Positions 7,952 to 20,349 of a DNA stretch of 64,000 nucleotides are shown in pieces. A model generated the notes under the pieces. It was given only the letters and a program-made list of their open reading frames with translations, was not told the origin of the DNA and made no database searches. The position numbers and the translations under genes were made by a program. Location: positions 62,001 to 126,000 of the forward strand of contig NZ_QAOV01000015.1 of NCBI RefSeq assembly GCF_003050925.1. The letters run 5' to 3'. The stretch comes from Pseudomonas sp. GV085. Its GTDB lineage: Bacteria; Pseudomonadota; Gammaproteobacteria; Pseudomonadales; Pseudomonadaceae. The first letter of the stretch is position 1, and each line of letters begins with the position of its first letter.

Positions 7952-8962
7952 ATGACTGCTGGCTTGCAAGGCTCGTTGATGGTGGACGTCGCCGGTACCT
8001 GGCTGACGGCTGAAGATCGCCAATTGTTGCGCCAGCCCGAAGTGGGCGGCCTGATCATCTTTGCCCGCAACATCGAGCACCCACGTCAGGTGCGTGAATT
8101 GAGTGCGGCAATCCGCGCCGTCCGTCCCGACTTGTTGCTGGCTGTGGACCAGGAGGGCGGTCGTGTGCAGCGCCTGCGCCAGGGTTTCGTGCGCTTGCCT
8201 GCCATGCGCGCCATCGCCGACAACCCGAACGCCGAGTACCTGGCCGAGCAGTGCGGCTGGATCATGGCGACCGAAGTGCTGGCCGTTGGCCTGGACCTGA
8301 GCTTCGCCCCGGTGCTCGACCTCGATTACCAGCGCAGCGCGGTGGTGGGTACCCGTTCGTTCGAGGGTGATCCCGAACGCGCTGCCTTGCTCGCTGGTGC
8401 ATTCATCCGTGGCATGAACAGTGCGGGCATGGCGGCCACCGGCAAGCACTTCCCCGGCCACGGCTGGGCGGAAGCGGATTCCCACGTCGCGATTCCCAAC
8501 GACGAACGCAGCCTCGACGAGATCCGCGCCAACGACCTGGTGCCGTTTGCCAAATTGAGCAAGCAACTGGCCGCGGTCATGCCGGCCCACGTTATTTATC
8601 CACAAGTCGATTCCCAGCCCGCCGGTTTCTCCCGCCGCTGGTTGCAGGACATCCTGCGCGGTGAGTTGCAATTCGACGGGGTGATTTTCAGTGACGACTT
8701 GTCCATGGCAGGCGCTCACGTGGTCGGCGATGCCGCCAGTCGTATTGAAGCTGCGCTGACTGCCGGTTGCGACATGGGCCTGGTGTGCAACGACCGTGCG
8801 GCTGCCGAGCTCGCCCTGAGCACTGCCCAGCGTTTGAAGGTCAAGCCTTCCGAGCGCATTGCGCGGATGCGCGGCCAGTCGTTTGCCAACTCTGAATACC
8901 GTCAGGACCCGCGCTGGCTGGCCGCTGTCGGCGCGCTCAAAGAAGCTCAATTGATTGATTAA
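7952..8962 (+). CDS. nagZ: NagZ, beta-N-acetylhexosaminidase (GH3)
   Basis: A 336-residue single-domain GH3 enzyme. Motifs include LLLAVDQEGGRVQRL, KHFPGHG (about residue 164), the flexible-loop DSHVA carrying the catalytic Asp-His pair, and VIFSDDLSMAGA containing the nucleophile aspartate. NagZ removes GlcNAc from anhydromuropeptides in the cytoplasm during peptidoglycan recycling and influences AmpC induction. AAGGA lies 6 bases before the ATG at 7952, so that start is used rather than 7919. mtnP follows after 12 bases, which suggests cotranscription. Confidence 0.96.
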   Translation: MTAGLQGSLMVDVAGTWLTAEDRQLLRQPEVGGLIIFARNIEHPRQVRELSAAIRAVRPDLLLAVDQEGGRVQRLRQGFVRLPAMRAIADNPNAEYLAEQCGWIMATEVLAVGLDLSFAPVLDLDYQRSAVVGTRSFEGDPERAALLAGAFIRGMNSAGMAATGKHFPGHGWAEADSHVAIPNDERSLDEIRANDLVPFAKLSKQLAAVMPAHVIYPQVDSQPAGFSRRWLQDILRGELQFDGVIFSDDLSMAGAHVVGDAASRIEAALTAGCDMGLVCNDRAAAELALSTAQRLKVKPSERIARMRGQSFANSEYRQDPRWLAAVGALKEAQLID

Positions 8963-8974
8963 GGACTGTTCGTT

Positions 8975-9712
8975 ATGACGGTTTACGCGATTATCGGTGG
9001 CACAGGCCTGACTCAACTCGAAGGCCTGAGCATTCGCCAGTCACTGACAGTGGACACGCCTTATGGTGCACCTTCGGCTGACGTTCAGATCGGCGAGTAT
9101 GCCGGCAAGGAAGTGTTGTTCCTCGCACGTCACGGTCATCCGCATCGGTTTCCGCCGCATCAGGTCAACTACCGCGCCAACCTCTGGGCGTTGAAGCAGG
9201 CTGGCGCCGAAGCCATTCTTGCAGTCAATGCCGTGGGTGGAATTCACTCGGCCATGGGCACAGGGCATTTCTGCGTGCCGCATCAGTTGATCGACTACAC
9301 CAGCGGTCGTGAGCACACCTACTTTGCCGATGACCTGGAGCACGTCACCCATATCGACTTCAGCTACCCCTACAGCGAACCGTTGCGCCAGCAACTGATC
9401 GCGGCATTGGCGGCCGAAGGTGTGGGCTACAGCAGCCATGGCGTGTATGCGTGCACTCAGGGGCCGCGCCTGGAGACAGTGGCTGAAATCGCCCGGCTGG
9501 AGCGCGATGGCTGCGACATCGTCGGCATGACCGGTATGCCGGAAGCAGCCCTGGCCCGGGAACTGGAACTGGATTACGCCTGTCTGGCGCTGGTGGTGAA
9601 TCCGGCGGCGGGCAAGTCGACGGCGGTGATCACCATGGCCGAGATCGAGCAGGCGTTGCATGACGGCATGGGCAAGGTCAAATCGACCCTGGCGCGGGTG
9701 CTCAAGGGCTGA
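8975..9712 (+). CDS. mtnP: S-methyl-5'-thioinosine phosphorylase (MtnP/PNP family)
   Basis: A 245-residue phosphorylase of the MTAP/PNP family: IIGGTGL at the N terminus, RHGHPHRFPPHQVNYRANLWAL phosphate-binding region (residues about 50-70), and MTGMPEAALARELELDYA near residue 190. The orthologous P. aeruginosa gene next to nagZ was shown to encode an enzyme acting on methylthioinosine rather than methylthioadenosine, so the MTIP assignment follows from orthology and context; specificity cannot be proven from the sequence alone. It would salvage the purine base from the polyamine by-product MTA after deamination. It lies 12 bases after nagZ. Confidence 0.88.
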   Translation: MTVYAIIGGTGLTQLEGLSIRQSLTVDTPYGAPSADVQIGEYAGKEVLFLARHGHPHRFPPHQVNYRANLWALKQAGAEAILAVNAVGGIHSAMGTGHFCVPHQLIDYTSGREHTYFADDLEHVTHIDFSYPYSEPLRQQLIAALAAEGVGYSSHGVYACTQGPRLETVAEIARLERDGCDIVGMTGMPEAALARELELDYACLALVVNPAAGKSTAVITMAEIEQALHDGMGKVKSTLARVLKG

Positions 9713-9737
9713 GTTAGCCTCGGCACCGAGTTGACCC

Positions 9738-9830
9738 TATCGCGAGCAGGCTCGCTCCCACAGGTTTAGCGGTGTACACAGAGTTTGTGTATGGCGCGGA
9801 CCTTGTGGGAGCGAGCCTGCTCGCGATGGC
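9738..9830. repeat. REPIN between mtnP and the SNF2 helicase gene
   Basis: Left arm TATCGCGAGCAGGCTCGCTC and its inverted copy at 9804-9830 enclose about 40 bases. It lies between two convergent genes, the most common position for these elements here. Confidence 0.9.
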
Positions 9831-9852
9831 GATCTAAAAGGCGCCGCAGATA

Positions 9853-12546
9853 TCAACGCTTTTCGAGGTTTTCCGGCAGTGGCGCAAACAGCGCCTCGAT
9901 ATCATCGTTCTGCAGTTTCCAGTCCCCGGCCTTGCGCCCATCCAGCACGCCGGCCGCGAGGTCGGATTTTTCCTTCTGCAGGTGCTGAATCTTTTCTTCC
10001 ACTGTGCCGCGCGCAATCATTTTGTAAACGAACACCGGCTTCTCCTGACCGATGCGATACGCCCGGTCAGTCGCCTGGTTTTCCGTCGCCGGGTTCCACC
10101 ACGGATCGTAATGAATCACCGTGTCCGCTTCGGTCAGGTTCAGGCCAACGCCACCGGCCTTCAGGCTGATCAGAAATATCTGACGCTTGCCGCTCTGGAA
10201 TTCCTTCACCGGCGTGCGGCGGTCGCGAGTCTGGCCAGTCAGCAGGGCGTAGGCCACGCCGCGTTTGTTCAGTTCGTCTTCGATCAGCGACAGCATTGAG
10301 GTGAACTGCGAGAACAGCAGGATCCGCCGACCTTCCTCGAACAGTTCTTCGAGCATTTCCATCAGGCTGTCGAGCTTGCCTGACGTGCTGCCACGGGTTG
10401 GCAGGGTCGCCTCGTTGACCAGGCGCAAATCGCAGCACACCTGGCGCAGCTTGAGCAGGGCTTCGAGAATGATGATCTGGCTGCGGGCCACGCCTTTGCG
10501 GGTGATTTCGTCGCGGACTTTCCTGTCCATGGCCAGGCGCATGGTTTCGTACACATCGCGTTGGGCCTCGTTGAGTTCGACCCAGTGGATGATCTCGGTT
10601 TTCGGCGGCAACTCAGTGGCCACCTGTTCCTTGGTGCGGCGCAGCAGGAAAGGTTTGATCCGACCGTTGAGGTGCTCAAGCCTGACCTCGCTGGTGCGTT
10701 TTTCAATCGGCACGCGGTAATCGCGGTTGAAACTTTTGACGTCGCCCAGCCAGCCGGGCAAGAGGAAGTGAAACAGCGACCAGAGTTCACCGAGATGGTT
10801 TTCCAGCGGTGTGCCGCTCAGGCACAGGCGCTGCCGGGCGTTCAGTTCGCGGGCTGCGTGGGCTGCCTTGCTGCCAGGGTTCTTGATGTATTGCGCTTCG
10901 TCCAGCACCAGTATGTGCAAGGGCTGCGCCGCCAGGCGTTCGACATCCTTGGGCAGCAGCGCATAGGTGGTCAGGATCAGATCGTAGTCGGCCAGCTTGT
11001 CGAAGTGCTTTTTGCGGCTGGCACCGTACAGTGCCAGTACCTTGAGCTGCGGCGTAAAGTGCGCCGCTTCGTCGAGCCAGTTGGGGATCAGGCTGGTCGG
11101 CATCACGACCATGCACGGCCGGTCGAGGCGGCCGGCGTTTTTCTCGCACAGCACGTGCGCCAGTGTCTGCAGGGTTTTGCCCAGGCCCATGTCGTCCGCG
11201 AGAATTCCACCCACTTCCAGCTGCCGCAGCGACTGCATCCAGCTCAAGCCTTCGAGCTGATACGGACGTAGCGTCGCATTCAGGCCGTCCGGGGCGGCGG
11301 CCGTGTGGTCCTTGATGTCGCGCAGGCGCTGGGCAAAGGTGCGGATCTGTTCGCCACCCTCCCACAGTAGTGGCATGTCTTCCAGCGGGTTCAGGCGCGT
11401 GGCATCGGCCTTGCTCAGGCGCAGCGTGGTGTCGCCGGGCTCCTGCAGGTAGAACTCGCCGAGGGTGGCCAGCACCGGCTTCAAGCGGCCGAAGGGCAGG
11501 GCGACTTGCAGCGGGCCGTGCTCGGAGTTCGGGCGATTGGGGATGTTGACCAGGATCAGCTCGTCGTCGCGGCGTCGGGCAAGGCGTTCCGGGTTGAGGA
11601 TTTCGGTGTGGGAGCGCATCAGGTTGAGCAGGATCGGCAACAGGCTCAGGCGTTCGCCGTTGACGATGATCCCCAGTTCCAGATCGAACCAGTCGCGCTC
11701 CGGTACCTGTTCGACCGTGGCGTACCAGTCGTCTACCGCCGTCAGGTCGAAGCCGAAGTCCTCGTCGATCTGCAATTCCCAGCCCTGGGTGCGCAACTTC
11801 GGCAGTTCATTGAGGGTAAAGGTCAGCCAGGCGCTGTCATTGATCATCTCGAACAGCTCGCCGGCACTTTCCGGCAGGGCCTTGCTTTGCCGGGTGGCGA
11901 CTTTGAAGCCAAGGATTCGCAGCTGTTCCCGGTAGGACTGTTCCACTTCCGGGTGGCGTTTTATCCGCAGCGTCTGGCTTTCCTGACGAATCAGGATGTC
12001 GGCGTTTTTCTGTCCGCAAACGTACTCGTCCAGGTAACTGAAAGACAGCGCCGCCCGATGCTGGATGTATCGCTGCATTCGACCGTTGCGCGGTTCGAAC
12101 GCGCTGAACTCGATGCTGGCCAGCCACAGGCGCGGGAGGGGCTGCACATTGTCCACCAGCACTTGCGGCGGGGCTTTCGGGCTGCGGTTTTCCAGGACTG
12201 CCTGGAGTTTTTCCAGAAGTTCGGCGTCTTTGGCGGCAGCGGGGTAGTCGAGGGTTTCCTGCACTTGCAGGAGCACCGCTGCGCAATGTTTGCAGTTGTT
12301 GTGGACCGGGCACGAGCAGGTGGCGTCGACCATCAGCAGCGTGCCCTTGGCTGACTCGCGCAGGCGAATGGTCTGACGGTAAACGTTACTGCCAGAGCCT
12401 TCGCAAACGGCGATGATCGTGGAGTCGCCGGCCTCGACGATCCTGACACGGTTCTCCAGCGCGTAGCGGCGGCCACGCTCCAGGCTCTGTTCCTTGAATC
12501 GGCTGACCCAGGAGGGTGCCAGGGGTTTGCTCAGGGTCGCGGACAT
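9853..12546 (-). CDS. SWIM/SNF2-family helicase (DEAD-box ATPase)
   Basis: An 897-residue protein. A SWIM zinc finger lies near the N terminus (Cys77, Cys79, Cys85, His87), followed by a middle region without recognised motifs, and a SNF2 ATPase core. The Walker A motif DDMGLGKT is at about residue 450, DEAQ at about 548, and the second RecA-like lobe carries LISLKAGGVGLNLTEAD and a final QATDRAYRIGQ. Such proteins are DNA translocases that probably remodel protein-DNA or RNA polymerase complexes; the exact role is not known. It is the last gene of mfd-csiV-helicase, starting 11 bases after the csiV stop, a context that hints at DNA repair or transcription. Confidence 0.9.
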   Translation of the reverse strand: MSATLSKPLAPSWVSRFKEQSLERGRRYALENRVRIVEAGDSTIIAVCEGSGSNVYRQTIRLRESAKGTLLMVDATCSCPVHNNCKHCAAVLLQVQETLDYPAAAKDAELLEKLQAVLENRSPKAPPQVLVDNVQPLPRLWLASIEFSAFEPRNGRMQRYIQHRAALSFSYLDEYVCGQKNADILIRQESQTLRIKRHPEVEQSYREQLRILGFKVATRQSKALPESAGELFEMINDSAWLTFTLNELPKLRTQGWELQIDEDFGFDLTAVDDWYATVEQVPERDWFDLELGIIVNGERLSLLPILLNLMRSHTEILNPERLARRRDDELILVNIPNRPNSEHGPLQVALPFGRLKPVLATLGEFYLQEPGDTTLRLSKADATRLNPLEDMPLLWEGGEQIRTFAQRLRDIKDHTAAAPDGLNATLRPYQLEGLSWMQSLRQLEVGGILADDMGLGKTLQTLAHVLCEKNAGRLDRPCMVVMPTSLIPNWLDEAAHFTPQLKVLALYGASRKKHFDKLADYDLILTTYALLPKDVERLAAQPLHILVLDEAQYIKNPGSKAAHAARELNARQRLCLSGTPLENHLGELWSLFHFLLPGWLGDVKSFNRDYRVPIEKRTSEVRLEHLNGRIKPFLLRRTKEQVATELPPKTEIIHWVELNEAQRDVYETMRLAMDRKVRDEITRKGVARSQIIILEALLKLRQVCCDLRLVNEATLPTRGSTSGKLDSLMEMLEELFEEGRRILLFSQFTSMLSLIEDELNKRGVAYALLTGQTRDRRTPVKEFQSGKRQIFLISLKAGGVGLNLTEADTVIHYDPWWNPATENQATDRAYRIGQEKPVFVYKMIARGTVEEKIQHLQKEKSDLAAGVLDGRKAGDWKLQNDDIEALFAPLPENLEKR

Positions 12547-12557
12547 AAGGACTTCAA

Positions 12558-13136
12558 TCAGTCCGGAATTTCATCGGGGACTGGCCGAGGTGCGGGGGCG
12601 GTCAGCGAGGTGATCTTGATCAGCAGGCCGAGGTGGCCGTTGTCGAGGAAGTTCAACTGGCCGTTCTTGGTGTGGCTTTCCTGTTTCAGGCGCTCGCTGG
12701 CGGTCACCATGCCATTGGCATCGATCTGATTGACCCAGAAATCGGCGTCGACGTCGGTAAAGCGTCCCAGCGTCATGTTCAGCGTGCCTTCGATCGGGAA
12801 CTGACCATATTGTTCCTTGCCGTCGCTGATCGCCACTTTGCTGGCAGTTTCGCCGAGGGGCTGTTGCCAGGCCTTGTGCAGCAACACCGTGTAGTCGGCG
12901 CTGCTGGTGAGTTTTTCCACCTCGCCATTCAGGCTTGGCGTACGCAAGCTGTCGGCGCTGACCGGTTGGGCGCCAGCGGCCCAGTCTTCCGGTGCGGCGC
13001 GGCTGACAATCGCCGGTACGGCGTTTTGACGGACCAGAATCATTTCGACCTGATACAGGTCATCGGCAAATGCCGTGGGTGCGACCAGCGCTGGAATGAG
13101 CAGGGTCAGCAGGGTCAGTGAGCGAAACAGGCGCAT
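12558..13136 (-). CDS. csiV: CsiV family periplasmic protein
   Basis: A 192-residue exported protein with a clear signal peptide (MRLFRSLTLLTLLIPALVAP, cleavage likely after AFA at residue 24). The mature part starts DDLYQVEMILVRQ, the hallmark of the CsiV family (peptidoglycan-binding in Vibrio, where it affects LpoA/PBP1A and D-amino-acid sensitivity). The Vibrio role is not proven for Pseudomonas. It lies 10 bases after mfd and 11 bases before the SNF2 gene, so it is cotranscribed with them. Confidence 0.82.
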   Translation of the reverse strand: MRLFRSLTLLTLLIPALVAPTAFADDLYQVEMILVRQNAVPAIVSRAAPEDWAAGAQPVSADSLRTPSLNGEVEKLTSSADYTVLLHKAWQQPLGETASKVAISDGKEQYGQFPIEGTLNMTLGRFTDVDADFWVNQIDANGMVTASERLKQESHTKNGQLNFLDNGHLGLLIKITSLTAPAPRPVPDEIPD

Positions 13137-13146
13137 GCGGCGTCCT

Positions 13147-16596
<3,450 letters not shown>

Positions 16597-16698
16597 GGAA
16601 GGTTGAGCTCCAAGCGTTGCGACAAAGTCGGTAATTGTAGCGGTCTACGATGCCGCCTGTCAGTTGCAGACTGCGTCTAAAGCACGGGTTTGGTGAAA

Positions 16699-16765
16699 TG
16701 TAGTGGTAAAGACAAAATTCGGCGGTTTTTTGCCAGAAATTACTGAATATGTAGTGGCAAAAACA
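16699..16765. promoter_or_regulatory. Repeated TGT-N10-ACA boxes in the mfd/gap intergenic region
   Basis: TGTAGTGGTAAAGACA (16699-16714) and TGTAGTGGCAAAAACA (16750-16765) are near-identical direct repeats starting 51 bases apart. The left half TGTAGT resembles sites of RpiR-type regulators (HexR, RccR) that control central carbon genes including gap in Pseudomonas, but the right half is not a good match. Which regulator binds is inference. Confidence 0.4.
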
Positions 16766-16906
16766 ACGAGTGTTACGGAGGGTTACGGACAACGAGGCGT
16801 GACCTCCAAAAAATTGACTGCGCTGAAAGCCCCGGTTTTATTGGGCTGGCGCGAGGCGTAAGTTTTTTGAACGATGAATTGTTACGAAAAGCACGACGGG
16901 CGCGCA

Positions 16907-16935
16907 TTGCTACGGCGGTCACTCGGCGGCATAAT
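16907..16935 (+). promoter_or_regulatory. Candidate promoter of the gap gene
   Basis: TTGCTA (16907-16912) and CATAAT (16930-16935) are separated by 17 bases, 41 bases upstream of the GTG start. The 379-base gap between mfd and gap contains no plausible gene. Confidence 0.55.
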
Positions 16936-16975
16936 GTAGCCCCTTTTTTCTGCCCCTACATAGTGGAAGGTTCCC

Positions 16976-18424
16976 GTGACTCAGAAGCCCGACCAGTGTC
17001 TTGGTGAATGGATCGACCGTGAAGCACTCGCAGAAGCGATGATTCCGCTTATCGGTCAGCTCTACCGCAATAACAACGTGGTGAGCTCGATCTATGGCCG
17101 CAGCCTGATCAATCGTTCAGTCATTGCGATTCTCAAAGCTCACCGCTTTGCTCGTCACCGTCAGTCCGACGAAAGCGAGCTGTCCGTCCACGAAACATTC
17201 CCGCTTATCAAGGCGATGAGCGAGCTCAAGCTCGGCGCCGCTTCGGTGGACCTGGGCAAGCTGGCAGCCAAATTCAAGGCCGAAGGCAATGGCCGTACCG
17301 CCGAGCAGTTCGTCCGTGAAGAACTGGCTGACGTGGTTGGCCAGCAAAACGCATCCGCCCGCAAAGGCACCGACGTTGTCCTCTACGGCTTCGGTCGTAT
17401 CGGCCGTCTGCTGGCGCGCATCCTGATCGAGAAAACCGGTGGTGGCGACGGCCTGCGCCTGCGCGCCATCGTGGTCCGCAAGGGCGCCGAGAACGACCTG
17501 GTCAAGCGTGCCAGCCTGCTGCGTCGTGACTCGGTTCATGGTCCGTTCGATGGCACCATCACCATCGATGAAGCCAACAACACCATCACCGCCAACGGCA
17601 ACCTGATCCAGGTGATCTACGCCAAGAGCCCGGCCGAAGTCGACTACACCCAGTACGGCATCGAAAACGCTCTGATCGTCGACAACACCGGTGTATGGCG
17701 TGACGCTGACGGCCTGGGCCAGCACCTGGCCTGCCCGGGCGCTGCCCGCGTGATCCTCACCGCACCTGGCAAGGGCGCGCTGAAGAACATCGTTCACGGC
17801 ATCAACCACGGCGACATCAGCCCTGACGACAAGATCATCTCGGCGGCTTCCTGCACCACCAACGCCATCGTGCCGGTGCTCAAGGCAGTCAACGACAAGT
17901 ACGGCATCATCAACGGCCACGTCGAAACCGTTCACTCGTTCACCAACGACCAGAACCTGATCGACAACTTCCACAAGGGCAGCCGTCGTGGTCGCGCCGC
18001 GCCGCTGAACATGGTAATCACCGAGACCGGTGCCGCCACCGCAGCCGCCAAGGCGCTGCCAGTGCTCAAGGGCAAGCTGACCGGCAACGCGATTCGCGTG
18101 CCTACGCCGAACGTGTCGATGGCCATCCTGAACCTGAACCTGGAAAAGGCCACCACTCGCGAAGAGATCAACGAGTACCTGCGCCAGATGGCCATGCACT
18201 CGGATCTGCACAAGCAGATCGACTACGTGAGCTCCCAGGAAGTGGTTTCCACCGACTTCGTTGGCTCGCGCCACGCAGGCGTAGTGGACGCGGAAGCGAC
18301 CATCACCCAGGATAACCGCGTTGTTCTGTACGTCTGGTACGACAACGAGTTCGGTTACAGCTGCCAGGTGGTTCGCGTGATGGAAGACATGGCCGGTGTA
18401 AACCCGCCAGCATTCCCGCGCTAA
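16976..18424 (+). CDS. gap: Glyceraldehyde-3-phosphate dehydrogenase, long Pseudomonas type
   Basis: A 482-residue GAPDH with an extra N-terminal region of about 125 residues before the Rossmann fold (VLYGFGRIGRLLARIL). The catalytic cysteine is residue 293 in SAASCTTNAIVPVL, and the C-terminal WYDNEFGYSCQVVRVM motif is present. In pseudomonads this second, longer GAPDH is thought to serve gluconeogenesis. The GTG start is used because TGGAAGG lies a few bases upstream and no better ATG precedes it. A terminator follows directly. Downstream, nqrA would be expected by comparison with P. aeruginosa, but the PAAR cassette is found instead. Confidence 0.95.
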   Translation: MTQKPDQCLGEWIDREALAEAMIPLIGQLYRNNNVVSSIYGRSLINRSVIAILKAHRFARHRQSDESELSVHETFPLIKAMSELKLGAASVDLGKLAAKFKAEGNGRTAEQFVREELADVVGQQNASARKGTDVVLYGFGRIGRLLARILIEKTGGGDGLRLRAIVVRKGAENDLVKRASLLRRDSVHGPFDGTITIDEANNTITANGNLIQVIYAKSPAEVDYTQYGIENALIVDNTGVWRDADGLGQHLACPGAARVILTAPGKGALKNIVHGINHGDISPDDKIISAASCTTNAIVPVLKAVNDKYGIINGHVETVHSFTNDQNLIDNFHKGSRRGRAAPLNMVITETGAATAAAKALPVLKGKLTGNAIRVPTPNVSMAILNLNLEKATTREEINEYLRQMAMHSDLHKQIDYVSSQEVVSTDFVGSRHAGVVDAEATITQDNRVVLYVWYDNEFGYSCQVVRVMEDMAGVNPPAFPR

Positions 18425-18443
18425 GCCTTTAGCTGCACATGAA

Positions 18444-18472
18444 GCGCCCCGACTTTGGTCGGGGCGTTTTTG
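18444..18472 (+). terminator. Intrinsic terminator of gap
   Basis: A 9-bp stem (CGCCCCGAC and GTCGGGGCG) with a 4-base loop, followed by TTTTTGTTT. It begins about 20 bases after the stop codon. Confidence 0.93.
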
Positions 18473-18640
18473 TTTGTGCGCTCCGCAATAAATACGCTTT
18501 AGAAACAATCCTGTAGGAAAAGGATCGTTTCTTTTGGCGAAATTTCTGAATCATTCTTTTGACCCTGCCGTGAGAGTCGCGCCGCTGTTAGCGTCCGCCG
18601 CATTATTTCTGAACACCCTTCCTAGGATAAGGATTTTGAA

Positions 18641-19126
18641 ATGAATGCACCCTTGCAGCCTTTGTATACCAACGATGTTTCCCCAGAGTATCTGCGCAGC
18701 CTGGACAATCCACACTTCACTGAGCAGCAAATTGCGCAATTCCATGAGCACGCCCAAGTGGTTGTGCGTCAACAGCAGGCTTACATCGACGCTCATCCTG
18801 CTATCGCCATCTTCCGGTGCGCAACCGAGGGCAGCCACACCCGTAACGGCGGGGTGATCCAGCAAGGGACAGGGCCGCTGGAGTTCAAGTTGGAAAATGG
18901 ACGCTCGGTGCGCGTAGCGCGAACAGGCGACTACGTCCTGTATGCCGATGACAGTACGGCGCAAATCATCACCGGCGCAGGGCAAGGCAACAATGATGTG
19001 GCGCTGGTCGGCAGCATGCTCAGCAATGGCGACGAAATCATCAATACACCGCAAGGCGGCTACGTGTTTATTGCGCGTGAAGGTGTGTCGATGGGCGAGG
19101 ATTTTTTGCCATCGGTCGCGGATTGA
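18641..19126 (+). CDS. PAAR-like protein, probable type VI secretion spike-associated
   Basis: A 161-residue protein with no signal peptide. Residues about 1-55 are helical (QQIAQFHEHAQVVVRQQQ). From about residue 60 the sequence has the rhythm of a PAAR-like fold: SHTRNGGVIQQGTGP, ARTGDYVLYADDSTAQIITGAG, VALVGSMLSNGDEI. The usual Pro-Ala-Ala-Arg and metal-binding residues are not obvious, so the family call is tentative. AAGGA lies about 8 bases before the ATG. It precedes a clear PAAR-toxin gene by 128 bases on the same strand, so it may be an adaptor, a second tip protein or a chaperone-like partner of that effector. No T6SS structural gene is in the window. Confidence 0.5.
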   Translation: MNAPLQPLYTNDVSPEYLRSLDNPHFTEQQIAQFHEHAQVVVRQQQAYIDAHPAIAIFRCATEGSHTRNGGVIQQGTGPLEFKLENGRSVRVARTGDYVLYADDSTAQIITGAGQGNNDVALVGSMLSNGDEIINTPQGGYVFIAREGVSMGEDFLPSVAD

Positions 19127-19254
19127 GTGACGAAGTCTGGCGCTGTCCAAAGCTGTCTCAGTGCTGCGTTGCTTAAATGCTCACGCAGCTGACGGTCGCA
19201 ACCCATGGCCTTAAACCTTCTGGGCTCGGCCGGAAGTAATGGAGAAGAAATTCA

Positions 19255-20349
19255 ATGAAAGAAGGACATTTCATCGGTCTGAATGACCGAACCACCTGCG
19301 GTGGAAAAGTTCTCGATGGTGACACCCGGATCATGATGTATGGCGTCGCGCATGCCCGCGATGGTGATCGAGTCACGTGTGGAAAAGACGGGAAGACCTA
19401 TCGGATCGTCGGTGGTATTTCGCACATGATCAGTCATGGAAAGCTCATGGCTGGTACGCTGGACAGTTACAGCAACTGCCCCTGTAAAGCTCGGCTGATC
19501 CCCACCGTAATGACGGCCACGTATCAAAGCAACGCAAGCCCTGTGCAGCCGGCCGCGAGGGCTGCAGGCTCACCGGCGGCTCCGGCTGAAAACAGCTTTA
19601 CGGCCAAGCCTCAGGTGGTTGATCTGAAGCTGGCAGATAAGATCTCTGCACCACCCGGCGACCTTGGTGGAAGCGAAGCCTGTAACCATCCAGACCAGAT
19701 GGAAGAGCTTGCCAGCTACATCGCAGGTGAGATGAACAGGAACATCAAGCATCCGTCCGTGTTGAAAATGAAAGAGCTGATGAGCTACGACAGCAGCGCG
19801 CAAGCCAGGAAATTTCGGGCGTTACCCTGGTACGCCAGACTGGCTGGACCACCAAATTTCAACGGAATTGCATGGACGAAGAAGCTTGAGGCGATGGCGA
19901 TTTGGACGAAGCAGGTGGGTCAGAATATGGAGTGGGATCACAAGCCGAAGCTGGAGGCGATGTATGACGGTGTCGTTCGGCACAAGCAAGGGAGGTACGA
20001 GTACTACTACGATATTTGGTCGAATATCCATTATGGGTACGTCGGCATCGTAGGAGGGCTTTCAGAAAGCGTATTGTTAGATGGCGCGGGAGTTGAACAA
20101 ATAGGTTCGGACACAAAAAGGTGGTTAGAAGACCGTAAGAAGAACCCCGGGCCGCATCTAACGGCGAGTCTATCTGATGGGCTGCGGGCATTTGACGATA
20201 TCGCAGATAGAGTGGCGATAAGTATTGGTGTGAAACTCGCCAATCGACACTCAAGTGGTGGGGTGACAGCTAAAATTATCATGGCCGAAGTGCTGGCAGT
20301 CGCACCCGAAAATTGGGGGGATGGAGTCCGTGTCCACACCTGTACGTAA
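19255..20349 (+). CDS. PAAR-domain effector with C-terminal type 44-like toxin domain
   Basis: A 364-residue fusion. Residues 1-95 form a PAAR-type tip domain: GHFIGLNDRTTCGGKVLDGD, VAHARDGDRVTCGKDG, HGKLMAGTLDSYSNCPC. A linker rich in Ala and Pro (about 100-125) follows. The C-terminal 240 residues carry EWDHKPKLEAMYD and YYYDIWSNIHYGYVGIVGG, which I recognise as the signature of the polymorphic toxin type 44 (Ntox44) domain. PAAR proteins cap the VgrG spike, so the toxin would be delivered by the type VI secretion system. The activity of the domain is predicted only. The first of three immunity-like genes overlaps its 3' end, which couples toxin and protection. Confidence 0.8.
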   Translation: MKEGHFIGLNDRTTCGGKVLDGDTRIMMYGVAHARDGDRVTCGKDGKTYRIVGGISHMISHGKLMAGTLDSYSNCPCKARLIPTVMTATYQSNASPVQPAARAAGSPAAPAENSFTAKPQVVDLKLADKISAPPGDLGGSEACNHPDQMEELASYIAGEMNRNIKHPSVLKMKELMSYDSSAQARKFRALPWYARLAGPPNFNGIAWTKKLEAMAIWTKQVGQNMEWDHKPKLEAMYDGVVRHKQGRYEYYYDIWSNIHYGYVGIVGGLSESVLLDGAGVEQIGSDTKRWLEDRKKNPGPHLTASLSDGLRAFDDIADRVAISIGVKLANRHSSGGVTAKIIMAEVLAVAPENWGDGVRVHTCT

